A stretch of 36,739 bases of DNA from Candidatus Komeilibacteria bacterium S5_K13 (GCA_019248485.1 JAEHGL010000009.1:1-36739); one strand, 5' to 3'. Numbered from the stretch's first letter, positions 23,460 to 31,633 are shown. Program-made: numbers and translations. The notes: generated from the letters alone by a model not told the origin.

Positions 23460-23584
23460 TGCATAACCACATTAAGGTATCCGTAAGGAGTTCCCGCTTG
23501 CGATTGGTCGGAATGCCCGAGCCTTGATGCAAACGAGATAAAACAAAATACTTCCTAAAATGGATACTTTATTGTGGTTATGCA
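23460..23584. repeat. 125-bp element with 23-bp terminal inverted repeats
   Basis: Left arm 23460-23482 (TGCATAACCACA...) and right arm 23562-23584 (...TGTGGTTATGCA) are complementary at 21 of 23 positions. They flank a 79-nt interior. The interior is GC-richer than its surroundings and contains the small hairpin TCGG-aatgc-CCGA and CGCTTGC...GCAAACG pairing. It may be a MITE, a recombination site or a long structured RNA. No open reading frame of note is inside. Confidence 0.7.
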
Positions 23585-23631
23585 TATTTATAATAACTCA
23601 AAAACACCTCTTAGTAAAGTAAGGGCCTTGT

Positions 23632-23660
23632 TTTACAAAGTAGCTTATGCGGGGTAGAAT
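23632..23660 (+). promoter_or_regulatory. Promoter of the DUF5677-type gene
   Basis: TTTACA (23632-23637), a 17-bp spacer and TAGAAT (23655-23660). The start codon is 30 nt downstream. Confidence 0.6.
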
Positions 23661-23689
23661 TTATATATAAATTCATTAATAATTCCAAA

Positions 23690-25735
23690 ATGAGAGAAAC
23701 TAAACTATCTGAACATAAAAGAGAAAAGAAAAAGTTGGTTCCGCCACTTGCTCAAATAAAATTTACTAATTCTTCTTGGACAAACGATAGATTACCAGAA
23801 ATGTTGTGGGCAATTTTGATAATAGGCAACATTGAAAGAGATAAAGCTTTAAATTTTTTTAGATATTTACTGGAATTTGTAAATGATAATCCAGACTGTT
23901 ACGATGTTACTATGAGTGGTATATCTAATTTTCCGTCAATGCAAAGAGAGGCATTTATTAAAAGAGCTACTTCTTGGTCAGATGATACAAAAAAGATTCT
24001 TAGTTCGATGATTATTTTTCAAGACTTGCCAGCACATAAAGATTGGGTTTTGGCCCTCGACAAGATATCAAATGAAAAGTGTTCCTCTTATATTCTTAAT
24101 GGAGTTCAAAAGACGTTTTGGCATCAGTCAGATGAGGCTACAGATTGTAGATGGGTTAAGGTGTACGCAATGCTGTTGGGAAAAAAATTAAATTTTGTAG
24201 TCAAAAATAAAGCAGAAGATAAACATGGTTTAAATCCAAAACGAGCGGTAGATATTTATAATAGTATTGTAGAGTATCCTAATTATGGGAACATATCATC
24301 TATAAGAAGTCTAGAAATATCGTTCCTAATTGAACCTAAAAATAATTGGTCAGAGTTATTTTGGTTATTTTGTTTTAATAATACCCAGTGCATTACAGAA
24401 AATGATGAATTATTTTATTTTACAAAAAAACAAAAAATGGATAATAGTGAGGTGGTACGAAATCATTATTTCAAAGAAATTGTTAATATAAGAAATAAAC
24501 TAATAGATTGTATATTAAATAACGCAAAAACATCAATCGTTGATTCTCGTTATGAAACAATTAGTGGATTGATGTTATACTCTTTGACTATATTCATAGA
24601 AATAATTTTTTATCGTGCGCAATTTTCTATTCTAGGAAAATTAGGATTAAGAACCTTAGTCGAAACATATATAAATTTTACGTATTTACTACAACAAGAA
24701 AAGAGCGAACCAGAAATTTGGGAGAATTATAGAAACTATGGTATAGGACAATATAAACTTATTTATTTGAAACTAAAAAACATGAAAAATGAGCCTAGCT
24801 CCATAAATTTAGATAGTCTAAATGATATAATAAACGAAGATCGTTGGATGGAATTTGTGCCAATAAATATTGGGCATTGGGAAGAGATAGACTTGAGAAA
24901 AATGAGTGACAGGGTTGGGTTAAAAAATGTTTATGACAAGTTTTACAATTATACATCTGGTTTCTCTCATGTGAATTGGGGCTCTTTAAGAGAGTCTGTC
25001 TATCAAAAATGCATAAATCCATTGCATCGATTTCATAATATTCCTAGTATAGATTTACCATTTTTACCAGATATAATAGAAGACTCTAAAGAAATTCTAA
25101 ATAAAATTATTGATCTATTTTCTTCTTCGTATCCAGAATTTAACTATAAAATTAATGATTTTTCTGAAAACGAATCTCAACCCCAAATACCGGATGAAAC
25201 TAGTGATATTCAAAAAATAATTAAACAAGAAATTAATGGTTTCTTTAATTATTCTTGGAGCACCAAAGATTTTTTAACAGAAGATGACATTAGATGTCGT
25301 TTATTTTCTTGGTTAAAGCGAATGTCATCACTAGAAAATAATATATCTGTACATTCAGAAGTTCGTTGGTATGGATATGAGGATAAAAAAATGAAATATC
25401 GTTCAGATATTGTGATTATAGACCATAACGATATACTTATAGAAGAAAACGATTTATTTAAACTACCATCAAAAGGCTATGGTTTCGATAAGTATTACAC
25501 AATAGTTGAGATTAAATTATTTCGCAAGAACCATAAATACTCAAATAAAAGACTTGATAATATAGTCAAAAAAGATATTGATAAACTTTCAGAAATACAA
25601 CAAAAAACATATCGAGGGTCTTTAGAATCAAATAGTAAGAGTTTTTATTTTATTGCTTTTGATGTGAAAAATAAAAAGAAGTTATTAATAGATAATATTG
25701 AGTCTAGTGAATTATCTTGGCAAGATTGGAGTTAA
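23690..25735 (+). CDS. DUF5677-like protein with C-terminal PD-(D/E)XK nuclease domain
   Basis: The 681-residue protein has a unique N-terminal region (about 1-260). A helical DUF5677-like domain follows (about 265-495), with GLRTLVETYINFTYLL and YDKFYNYTSGFSHVNWGS as typical pieces. The C-terminal restriction-like domain has YRSDIVIID (D573) and VEIK (E607, K609). The order suggests a sensing region joined to a nuclease effector. It is followed by a HEPN-like gene in the same direction. A role in defence against phage or plasmids is plausible; I do not match it to a named system. DUF5677 assignment is from motif memory and is moderate. Confidence 0.75.
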   Translation: MRETKLSEHKREKKKLVPPLAQIKFTNSSWTNDRLPEMLWAILIIGNIERDKALNFFRYLLEFVNDNPDCYDVTMSGISNFPSMQREAFIKRATSWSDDTKKILSSMIIFQDLPAHKDWVLALDKISNEKCSSYILNGVQKTFWHQSDEATDCRWVKVYAMLLGKKLNFVVKNKAEDKHGLNPKRAVDIYNSIVEYPNYGNISSIRSLEISFLIEPKNNWSELFWLFCFNNTQCITENDELFYFTKKQKMDNSEVVRNHYFKEIVNIRNKLIDCILNNAKTSIVDSRYETISGLMLYSLTIFIEIIFYRAQFSILGKLGLRTLVETYINFTYLLQQEKSEPEIWENYRNYGIGQYKLIYLKLKNMKNEPSSINLDSLNDIINEDRWMEFVPINIGHWEEIDLRKMSDRVGLKNVYDKFYNYTSGFSHVNWGSLRESVYQKCINPLHRFHNIPSIDLPFLPDIIEDSKEILNKIIDLFSSSYPEFNYKINDFSENESQPQIPDETSDIQKIIKQEINGFFNYSWSTKDFLTEDDIRCRLFSWLKRMSSLENNISVHSEVRWYGYEDKKMKYRSDIVIIDHNDILIEENDLFKLPSKGYGFDKYYTIVEIKLFRKNHKYSNKRLDNIVKKDIDKLSEIQQKTYRGSLESNSKSFYFIAFDVKNKKKLLIDNIESSELSWQDWS

Positions 25736-25761
25736 TTGTAGGTGATTTAATATATAAATTT

Positions 25762-26340
25762 ATGGAAAATATAAGAGTAGCAGAAGAAATAACAGCAATA
25801 TCAGAGGATGTTACTTTTTTAGAATATTGCAGATCAGAAGTATGCGGTATATTAAAAAAAACTACATTAGAAGATATAGATTATTATAAATTTTATATTT
25901 TTTTACATTTTTATTTAGAAATTTCTTTATCTTCTTTTTTTAGAATGTTGGTAAATTTTCATGTGTACATAAATACACCATCAAAAAATCTATCTAGGGA
26001 AAAAATGGATAAAATGCCTATTCAAGATAAGATATCGACATTGATTTATTTTACGACTCAAAATAATATTGATATATTAATCGACTATTATAATAATTTT
26101 GCAGAAAAAAGGAATAAAATAACTCACGGGCATTCTATAAGTGCTACTTACAAAAATGGAAATATAAAAAATAGCGATATAGTTAATTGGAAAAACATAA
26201 AGACAATGAATCAACAGTTAGATTTTTATAATAATATTATTGACTTAGTAAAGGGGGTTGTAGGCATTCTCCCGTCTATAAAGGATGCCGAGAAAGAAGC
26301 AACAAGAAAAAGGTTTTTTATTTTTTCAAAAAAGATGTAA
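25762..26340 (+). CDS. HEPN-like small protein (putative RNase)
   Basis: The protein is 192 residues from ATG 25762. A TTG at 25717, inside the previous gene, is the alternative start. It appears all-helical and contains EKRNKITHGHS, giving R117-x4-H122, the Rx4-6H motif of HEPN ribonucleases. The Tyr/Phe-rich helix before it (FYIFLHFYLEISLSSFF) fits a HEPN helix bundle. It begins 26 nt after the nuclease-type gene and is probably co-transcribed. The HEPN identification rests on one motif and on predicted helicity. Confidence 0.65.
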   Translation: MENIRVAEEITAISEDVTFLEYCRSEVCGILKKTTLEDIDYYKFYIFLHFYLEISLSSFFRMLVNFHVYINTPSKNLSREKMDKMPIQDKISTLIYFTTQNNIDILIDYYNNFAEKRNKITHGHSISATYKNGNIKNSDIVNWKNIKTMNQQLDFYNNIIDLVKGVVGILPSIKDAEKEATRKRFFIFSKKM

Positions 26341-26421
26341 AATGATAAGCAAATTAAACAAAAATTTAAATAGATTAAATATTTAGAATTATTAAATATT
26401 GATTATATTCTCATAAATGAT

Positions 26422-27288
26422 ATGCAAAATGTTCCTAAAAATAAAAAAAGGAAAGTTATAAAGTTTACGGGAGAAAATCATGAATTTCCATTTCGAGATT
26501 TAAGCAGTGTGACACAGGGTGAGTATAAGATGATTAGACTTGTTGATGGCCTAATAAGAAATCAGGTATTTATGAATCTTTTAGAGCAAATAATACGCCC
26601 AATGGATGAATTACAAGAACTTCGTAAAAAAGATGAGCATTATTTACAACGCCCAGAGAGAAAGGAGGAATGGAAAATCTATATAAAAGAAAAATATAAA
26701 ATTATTGATGAATATGAAAAGCTTAGAAAAAGAGCCAGAAAATTAATCAATAATAAATTATATAAAATTAAAGAAAAGATAGCTCTAGAATATGGTTTAG
26801 ATGATTATTTGATTGATTTAGCTATAGCTAGGTATAAAAAAGATAGGTTTTGGGTATCAAATATTTTACTTGAAAGTGGTGGTATGTGTAGAATACATGG
26901 AGATCTTGAGGAAAATGTGTTCCCTCTAAATAAAGGGGATGATTTTTCGAAAATAAACCCAAAAAAACAACTTGAGCTTTTGGCTTTCCCTTTATCTATA
27001 GCAATACATCGTAAAGCAACAAAAAGAGATGTTTTGGATTTTATAGAGAAGGACTGGTCTTGGATTAGTACTTTTATGAAAGATTACGAGAACAAATCTT
27101 ATCGTGGAAGAAAGCGAAAATATAGTCAGAAAATGCTTGATTATATATGGCAAAGTCGTTCATTACCAGTTAAAAAAATTAAAGAGAAAATAGATATTAA
27201 GTTTCCTGAAATTAGATTAGCGTATTATGAAATAAGCAAAATTATATATTTAGAAAAACAAAGAAGAATAAAAAATTTAGAAAATTAA
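26422..27288 (+). CDS. Hypothetical protein of the recombinase module
   Basis: This 288-residue, highly charged, mostly helical protein is not recognised. It has a basic N-terminus (MQNVPKNKKRKVIKF), a central GGMCRIHGDLEENVFPL and a Lys/Arg-rich C-terminal region (SYRGRKRKYSQKMLDYIWQS) that could bind DNA. Its strand and position, upstream of the HTH-zinc-ribbon and integrase genes, suggest an accessory function of the mobile element. Confidence 0.75.
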   Translation: MQNVPKNKKRKVIKFTGENHEFPFRDLSSVTQGEYKMIRLVDGLIRNQVFMNLLEQIIRPMDELQELRKKDEHYLQRPERKEEWKIYIKEKYKIIDEYEKLRKRARKLINNKLYKIKEKIALEYGLDDYLIDLAIARYKKDRFWVSNILLESGGMCRIHGDLEENVFPLNKGDDFSKINPKKQLELLAFPLSIAIHRKATKRDVLDFIEKDWSWISTFMKDYENKSYRGRKRKYSQKMLDYIWQSRSLPVKKIKEKIDIKFPEIRLAYYEISKIIYLEKQRRIKNLEN

Positions 27289-27330
27289 TGTAGTACGTTA
27301 TTTTCTTATATTAAAATTGTCCAAAATAGT

Positions 27331-27363
27331 AACCTATAGAGTATATAACCTATAGGTTCTTTT
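27331..27363 (+). promoter_or_regulatory. Palindrome and possible terminator before the 59-aa gene
   Basis: AACCTATAG (27331-27339) and CTATAGGTT (27350-27358) are perfectly complementary. CTTTTT follows, so the site could terminate the upstream transcript. It also contains a TATATA -10-like box (27342-27347) and a direct repeat of AACCTATAG, so it may instead be an operator-promoter. Confidence 0.45.
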
Positions 27364-27364
27364 T

Positions 27365-27544
27365 ATGGATAAAAAAGCAATAAAATTAAGCGAATATGAA
27401 ATAGAAAATATCTCCGAGCAATTGGCACAATTTTTTTATTCGTTCTGGACAAATAGAAATAATAATAGAAAAAATTTGAATACTAAAACCACTGTTTTAA
27501 ACTCAGGTTCCTTGGAGGGTTATCCTGATAATTTAAAACAGTGA
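27365..27544 (+). CDS. Small acidic-to-neutral protein (59 aa), unknown
   Basis: A continuous frame from ATG 27365 to TGA 27542-27544. The protein starts MDKKAIKLSEYEIENISEQL and continues AQFFYSFWTNRNNN. The first part looks like an amphipathic helix. The last third lies inside a strong hairpin (27490-27543), so either the coding end doubles as a terminator or the frame is partly fortuitous. A clean start after a palindrome supports a real small gene. Confidence 0.55.
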   Translation: MDKKAIKLSEYEIENISEQLAQFFYSFWTNRNNNRKNLNTKTTVLNSGSLEGYPDNLKQ

Positions 27545-27569
27545 TTTTTTTATTTAAACAACCCTCCAA
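27490..27569 (+). promoter_or_regulatory. Competing hairpins: terminator versus start-codon-sequestering stem
   Basis: CACTGTTTTAA (27490-27500) pairs perfectly with TTAAAACAGTG (27533-27543), followed by ATTTTTTT, a terminator. Its loop contains TTGGAGGGTT (27512-27521), which pairs perfectly with AACCCTCCAA (27560-27569), whose last A is the first base of the next start codon. The two stems are interleaved and cannot both form in a simple fold. This resembles an attenuator or a translational switch for the HTH-zinc-ribbon gene. Confidence 0.65.
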
Positions 27570-27952
27570 TGAAAATAAATCCAAAAAAAATCTTCGGACA
27601 CAGAAGTTATACAATCAAAGAATTGTCCGGATTTTTAAATATAGATAAAAAAACTTGTTTAAGATGGATTAGTGATGGTTTAAAAATAATTCCTGGATGT
27701 AAAAACCCAATTTTAATAAATGGTAATGATATTAAAGAGTTTTTAACTAATAGAAAACTAAAAAAGAAAATTAAACTGACTCGTTATCAATTTTTATGCA
27801 TGACTTGCAAAGGCGCGCGTAATGCGAAAAGGGGTTCAATAAGAGTAGTCGGAAATAAAAAATCAGCCCTATGTCGTGTTTGTAATGGAAATATGAGCAG
27901 ATTAATTAAACCCTACCAAAAGGACTATAAGATATTTATAACCACAACTTAA
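27569..27952 (+). CDS. HTH plus zinc-ribbon DNA-binding protein (excisionase-like)
   Basis: The 127-residue protein has an N-terminal MerR/excisionase-like helix-turn-helix (RSYTIKELSGFLNIDKKTCL, then WISDGLKII). The C-terminal half has two cysteine pairs, CMTC and CRVC, forming a zinc ribbon. It ends 37 nt before the tyrosine recombinase gene and may be its directionality factor or a regulator of the module (inference). The start codon lies within the hairpin arm at 27560-27569. Confidence 0.8.
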   Translation: MKINPKKIFGHRSYTIKELSGFLNIDKKTCLRWISDGLKIIPGCKNPILINGNDIKEFLTNRKLKKKIKLTRYQFLCMTCKGARNAKRGSIRVVGNKKSALCRVCNGNMSRLIKPYQKDYKIFITTT

Positions 27953-27989
27953 ATGTCCACTTTCTAACTTAATTATTAATAATAATATT

Positions 27990-29099
27990 ATGACAAAAAC
28001 AACCTATAAAAACGAACAAATAAAAAGGGAGTTTCTTGAACATTTAAAGGGTGCTGAGGGTTTTGCAGAAAGCTCGGTAAATGCTTTTGCTGAGGCAATT
28101 GATAAATGGCAAACGTTTACTAATGCAGACGATTTTGAAAATTTCAATAACTCAAAAGCAATAGCATTTAGAGATTGGTTAAAATTAAAAGAAACTAAAA
28201 CAAAAAGTGGTAAGCTTTCAATAACTACTCAATACAATTACCTCCGCCGTGTTAAAAAATTTTTTAAATGGCTGTCTAGAGAACCTGGTTATAAAAGTAA
28301 AATACTAAAAAATGATGTAGAATTTTTACGTCTTTCTAAAGGGGATACTCGTATTGCTCAACAAGGTACAACTAGACAAATGCCTACTTTTGAAGAAGTT
28401 AAGATTATAATTAAATCAATAAGGGTCGAGAATGAAATAGATATGAGAGATAGGGCAATTATTTGTTTTGCTCTTATCACGGGCATTCGTATCTCTGCTC
28501 TTATTTCTTTGAGAATGAAAAGTTTTGATATTAACAATAAATTAATTGATCAGAATCCCGCAGATGGTGTGAAAACTAAAAATTCAAAAAGAATACTTAC
28601 TACATTTTTTCCTATTGGATGGGATGATCCTCGACAATATTTTATAGAGTGGTATAAATATTTAGAATCAAAGAATTTTAAACCAGATGACCCTATTTTT
28701 CCATCAACAATGAATAACTTCACCGTCCAAAAATATGAATATAGCAAAAAGTTTGTGGATAATAAATTCTGGGTTGGAACAGGTGGGGCAAGGAAGATAT
28801 TCGATAAAAGATGCAGAATGGTTGATTTACCTTATTTTAATCCACATTCCTTTCGTCATTTAATCGTAAATATATTAAGCGAGGCTAGACTTACAGAAGA
28901 AGAAAAAAAAGCAATAAGCCTAAATCTTGGACACGCAAACATTGGCACCACTTTTGGTTCTTATGGTTATGGCAATATGAATGGAGAAGATGCGGTTAGA
29001 ATTGTAAAAGAACTAAAGGATCCTCAAAATGTTAAAAATCCAATTATTTCTAAAGAAGAAAGAGATTTTTTCAATAAAATTTTAGATAAACTTAGTTAA
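27990..29099 (+). CDS. Tyrosine recombinase/integrase
   Basis: The 369-residue protein has an N-terminal SAM-like core-binding domain (about 10-105) and a C-terminal catalytic domain. Catalytic positions are R167 (TGIRISALISL), a candidate Lys near 199, H286-x-x-R289 (HSFRH), H315 (NLGHANIG) and a tyrosine at 325 or 327 in FGSYGYGN. This is a XerD/phage-integrase type enzyme for site-specific strand exchange. It lies next to a large serine recombinase, an uncommon pairing. Confidence 0.93.
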   Translation: MTKTTYKNEQIKREFLEHLKGAEGFAESSVNAFAEAIDKWQTFTNADDFENFNNSKAIAFRDWLKLKETKTKSGKLSITTQYNYLRRVKKFFKWLSREPGYKSKILKNDVEFLRLSKGDTRIAQQGTTRQMPTFEEVKIIIKSIRVENEIDMRDRAIICFALITGIRISALISLRMKSFDINNKLIDQNPADGVKTKNSKRILTTFFPIGWDDPRQYFIEWYKYLESKNFKPDDPIFPSTMNNFTVQKYEYSKKFVDNKFWVGTGGARKIFDKRCRMVDLPYFNPHSFRHLIVNILSEARLTEEEKKAISLNLGHANIGTTFGSYGYGNMNGEDAVRIVKELKDPQNVKNPIISKEERDFFNKILDKLS

Positions 29100-29194
29100 A
29101 CTTATAAACAAAAGACATTAATATTTTGGTATTATCAATAGATAAAAGCTCCAAAATGTTATAGAATGTCTGTATAAAACATTAAAATCCTCCT

Positions 29195-30823
29195 ATGAAT
29201 AAACCAATAAAACGGGGCGTTGCGTATATAAGAGAATCAACAGAAGAACAAGATAAGGGGTTTTCACCAGAGAGTCAACAAAAGGGAATAACAGAATATG
29301 CGACAAGAAACGATATTATCATGGTTAATACCTATAAAGACCTCCTAAGTGGCACTAACGCCACAAAAAGACCAAGTTTTCAAAGAATGATTGAAGATGC
29401 TAAACAGCATAAATTTGATATAGTATTAGTGTTTCATACCTCTAGATTTGCAAGAAATGTTCAAGAATCTAGAAAATACAAAGATCTACTTAGAAGAAAA
29501 CTTGAGATTAATGTGGTTTCAGTGACACAACAATTTGGAGATTGGGATAATCCAAGTGCTTTTTTAAATGAAGGAGTTAATGAGTTATTTGATGAACACT
29601 TGTCTAAACAAATAAGTTTTTGGGTCAGAACTAACTTAGCGGAAAAAAGAGAACAAGGAAAACAACTTGGTAATCCCCCATTCGGATACTATAAAAAGAA
29701 ATTGGGGTATGATACAGAAAAAGAAAGAACAATTTATAGTGGTAAATGGCTTATTGAAGAAAAAGAGGCTAGGGTAGTAAAGGAGATTTTCAAATTATAT
29801 TCAACAGGAAACTGCTCTTATGTAGACATTGCTGTAGAACTTAATAAACGAGGCATAAAGACAAAATATAAGAACGTTTTTACATATACGTCTATAAAAG
29901 GAATATTAAACAACAAAGTTTATTTGGGGCATATTTATTCTCGTCGTAAAAATATTGATGTTAATAATGGAATACATCCATCAATAATATCAGAATCATT
30001 ATTTAGTAAAGTTCAGAGCACAATTGCAGAAAGGCGAAATACAGAGGGCAGACCAGTTGATCAGCATAGGTTTTATTTATTGCAAGGCTTGGTATATTGT
30101 TATCACTGTATTAAAAGAATCAAGGGTAAAGAAAATAATGAAAATGCTAGATTATTGCCAAGAATGTATTGTCAGACTTTAATGGATGGGAGAGGTAAAA
30201 AAGAATATCTTACATATAATTGTAAATTTAAAAAAGAAACTAGAGATTGCAAACAACAAAGAGTCCCTTGCAAAATAATAGATGATCAGGTTATTAAATA
30301 TATGATGGGATTTCATGCTCCAGAAGAAATTGTAAAAAGAACATTAGAAATATTGGAAGAATTTTTCAGTAGAAAAATAGATTTACCAGAAAAGGATGAT
30401 AATTTAGTTGTTCAATTAATTGCTAAAAGAAAAAGATTAAATATAATGTTTGAAGCCGGGCAACTTATAGAAGAAAAATATTTAAAAAAAATTAAAGCCG
30501 TTGAAAGAGATATTGCTAAATATAGCGATACAAGTATAGCAGAAGATATTAATGATTTAACTGCTAAAAAAATTCCAACAAAAGAAATTTTAGAAAAAAC
30601 AGAAAAGTTTTTAAGAAATTTTAAGTCTTTATGGGATAATTTGGGAGATGATGAGGTAGCTTATAGAGAAAAGAGAGCCTGGACACAAATGACTATTAAG
30701 AGGGTTTGGGTTAAAGATAAAACCGTAGTGGCTATAGAGCCAAGAGACGATTTTAAACCATTATTTGCTTCACATAGGAAAGTCTTGGGTCAAGCCCCAT
30801 CACTCACCCCATCAAAAAAATAG
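29195..30823 (+). CDS. Large serine recombinase
   Basis: The 542-residue protein starts with the resolvase domain GVAYIRESTEEQ (catalytic S15, R13) and LVFHTSRFARN. A recombinase domain contains GNPPFGYYKK. A zinc ribbon (YCYHC, with a later C pair) and a C-terminal coiled coil (about 420-470, LVVQLIAKRKRLNIMFEAGQ) follow. Size and domain order match phage- or transposon-type large serine integrases, which act on att sites without accessory DNA. A terminator overlaps the end of the gene. Confidence 0.95.
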   Translation: MNKPIKRGVAYIRESTEEQDKGFSPESQQKGITEYATRNDIIMVNTYKDLLSGTNATKRPSFQRMIEDAKQHKFDIVLVFHTSRFARNVQESRKYKDLLRRKLEINVVSVTQQFGDWDNPSAFLNEGVNELFDEHLSKQISFWVRTNLAEKREQGKQLGNPPFGYYKKKLGYDTEKERTIYSGKWLIEEKEARVVKEIFKLYSTGNCSYVDIAVELNKRGIKTKYKNVFTYTSIKGILNNKVYLGHIYSRRKNIDVNNGIHPSIISESLFSKVQSTIAERRNTEGRPVDQHRFYLLQGLVYCYHCIKRIKGKENNENARLLPRMYCQTLMDGRGKKEYLTYNCKFKKETRDCKQQRVPCKIIDDQVIKYMMGFHAPEEIVKRTLEILEEFFSRKIDLPEKDDNLVVQLIAKRKRLNIMFEAGQLIEEKYLKKIKAVERDIAKYSDTSIAEDINDLTAKKIPTKEILEKTEKFLRNFKSLWDNLGDDEVAYREKRAWTQMTIKRVWVKDKTVVAIEPRDDFKPLFASHRKVLGQAPSLTPSKK

Positions 30824-30843
30824 CGCTTAAACGCTGTTTTTTT
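30813..30843 (+). terminator. Terminator after the serine recombinase
   Basis: AGCG (30822-30825) pairs with CGCT (30832-30835), extended by A and T tracts. The stop codon lies in the stem. Confidence 0.75.
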
Positions 30844-30892
30844 GTTTATGTTTCAATAAATATAAAACTTGAATGCAATTTGTATTGTTTAT

Positions 30893-30901
30893 TGATATAA
30901 T
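30893..30901 (+). promoter_or_regulatory. Extended -10 promoter of the Nudix gene
   Basis: TGA plus a perfect TATAAT (30896-30901). The start codon is 21 nt downstream. Confidence 0.6.
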
Positions 30902-30922
30902 AACATTATAAACAAAAAATTT

Positions 30923-31345
30923 ATGGAAAATAAAAGCAAAAGAATAACTGCGCATCTTATTCCCTATAAAATCATTAATGATGAGTTTTTCTTTTTTCTT
31001 CAAAAACGTTCAGATAATGCTGAGCGACATCCTGACTGGTTTACTATTTTTGGAGGAGGATCTGAGTCAGGAGAAACAGCCGAAGAGGCGATGCTCAGAG
31101 AAATCAAGGAGGAACTTAATTTTATTCCAAACAAATATTTATATCTAGGCGAATACAATGACGACTACAGCATCTCCCATTATTATATTTCTGAAGTCAC
31201 TAATAATTTTGAGAATAATATCAAAATCAATGAAGGTGCTTATGGCAAATTCTTTTCAGAAACAGAGGTTAAGAGCGAAATCAAATTAACTGAAAACAAT
31301 AAAAATATACTAAAAGATTTAATTAACAAGGTAAAAAATATTTAA
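30923..31345 (+). CDS. Nudix hydrolase
   Basis: The 140-residue protein carries the Nudix box at about 45-67 (GGSESGETAEEAMLREIKEE), matching GX5EX7REUXEEXGU apart from the closing Gly (L-N-F here). Residues before it (FLQKRSDNAERHPDWFTIFG) are typical of MutT-type NTP or sugar-nucleotide hydrolases. The substrate cannot be inferred. It is a single-gene unit after the recombinases. Its 3' end overlaps the antisense reading frame of repeat copy 3. Confidence 0.9.
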   Translation: MENKSKRITAHLIPYKIINDEFFFFLQKRSDNAERHPDWFTIFGGGSESGETAEEAMLREIKEELNFIPNKYLYLGEYNDDYSISHYYISEVTNNFENNIKINEGAYGKFFSETEVKSEIKLTENNKNILKDLINKVKNI

Positions 31346-31519
31346 TTTTTTGTAATTCTGCTAACCCCTCTTTTATCTTCTCCCAATCTAAGGTTCTTAA
31401 CGTATCCAATAACCGACCCCATTAAATTTACATTACTTGATATACGACAAGAAATTTAATGTCCCGAGCGAAGTCGAGGGACAACAAAATAACTCTTTAT
31501 TTAAAGGGTTTTTTTGTTA
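31323..31519 (-). repeat. WGR/terminator repeat module, copy 3
   Basis: The minus-strand frame reads WGRLLDTLRTLDWEKIKE and onward to TAA 31323-31325. In-frame stops lie just upstream of the W, so it is a fragment. The plus-strand terminator AACTCTTT...AAAGGGTT with a T tract is at 31491-31515, and 31491-31519 equals 19443-19471. Between the peptide part and the hairpin sits an insertion of about 60 bp with inverted arms CATTAAATTT/AAATTTAATG and an inner GTCCC...GGGAC hairpin. It flanks one side of the solitary gene at 31634. Confidence 0.7.
31460..31483. repeat. REP-like hairpin inside repeat copy 3
   Basis: TGTCCC (31460-31465) pairs with GGGACA (31478-31483) around a GC-rich 12-nt interior. 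It is GC-rich in an AT-rich context and resembles the palindromes in the tRNA zone. Confidence 0.65.
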
Positions 31520-31545
31520 TACCCCTAAATAGAATTGAACTAATA

Positions 31546-31627
31546 TTGACAAAATTATATATATATGATAACCTTTAATGTTTACTATCGTCTTTGAGAA
31601 CTAGAGTCTCAGGCGAAATAAAGGAGG
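31546..31627 (+). promoter_or_regulatory. Promoter, leader hairpin and strong RBS of the 31634 gene
   Basis: TTGACA is at 31546-31551. The -10 is uncertain: GATAAC (31567-31572) at 15 bp or TAACCT (31569-31574) at 17 bp. The leader holds a small TGAGA...TCTCA hairpin. AAGGAGG (31621-31627) ends 6 nt before ATG 31634. Confidence 0.5.
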
Positions 31628-31633
31628 AACAAA

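Noticed and set aside
25717-25761. TTG start for the HEPN-like gene
   Set aside because: It lies inside the end of the previous gene with no ribosome site; ATG 25762 gives a compact domain. The point is not fully settled.
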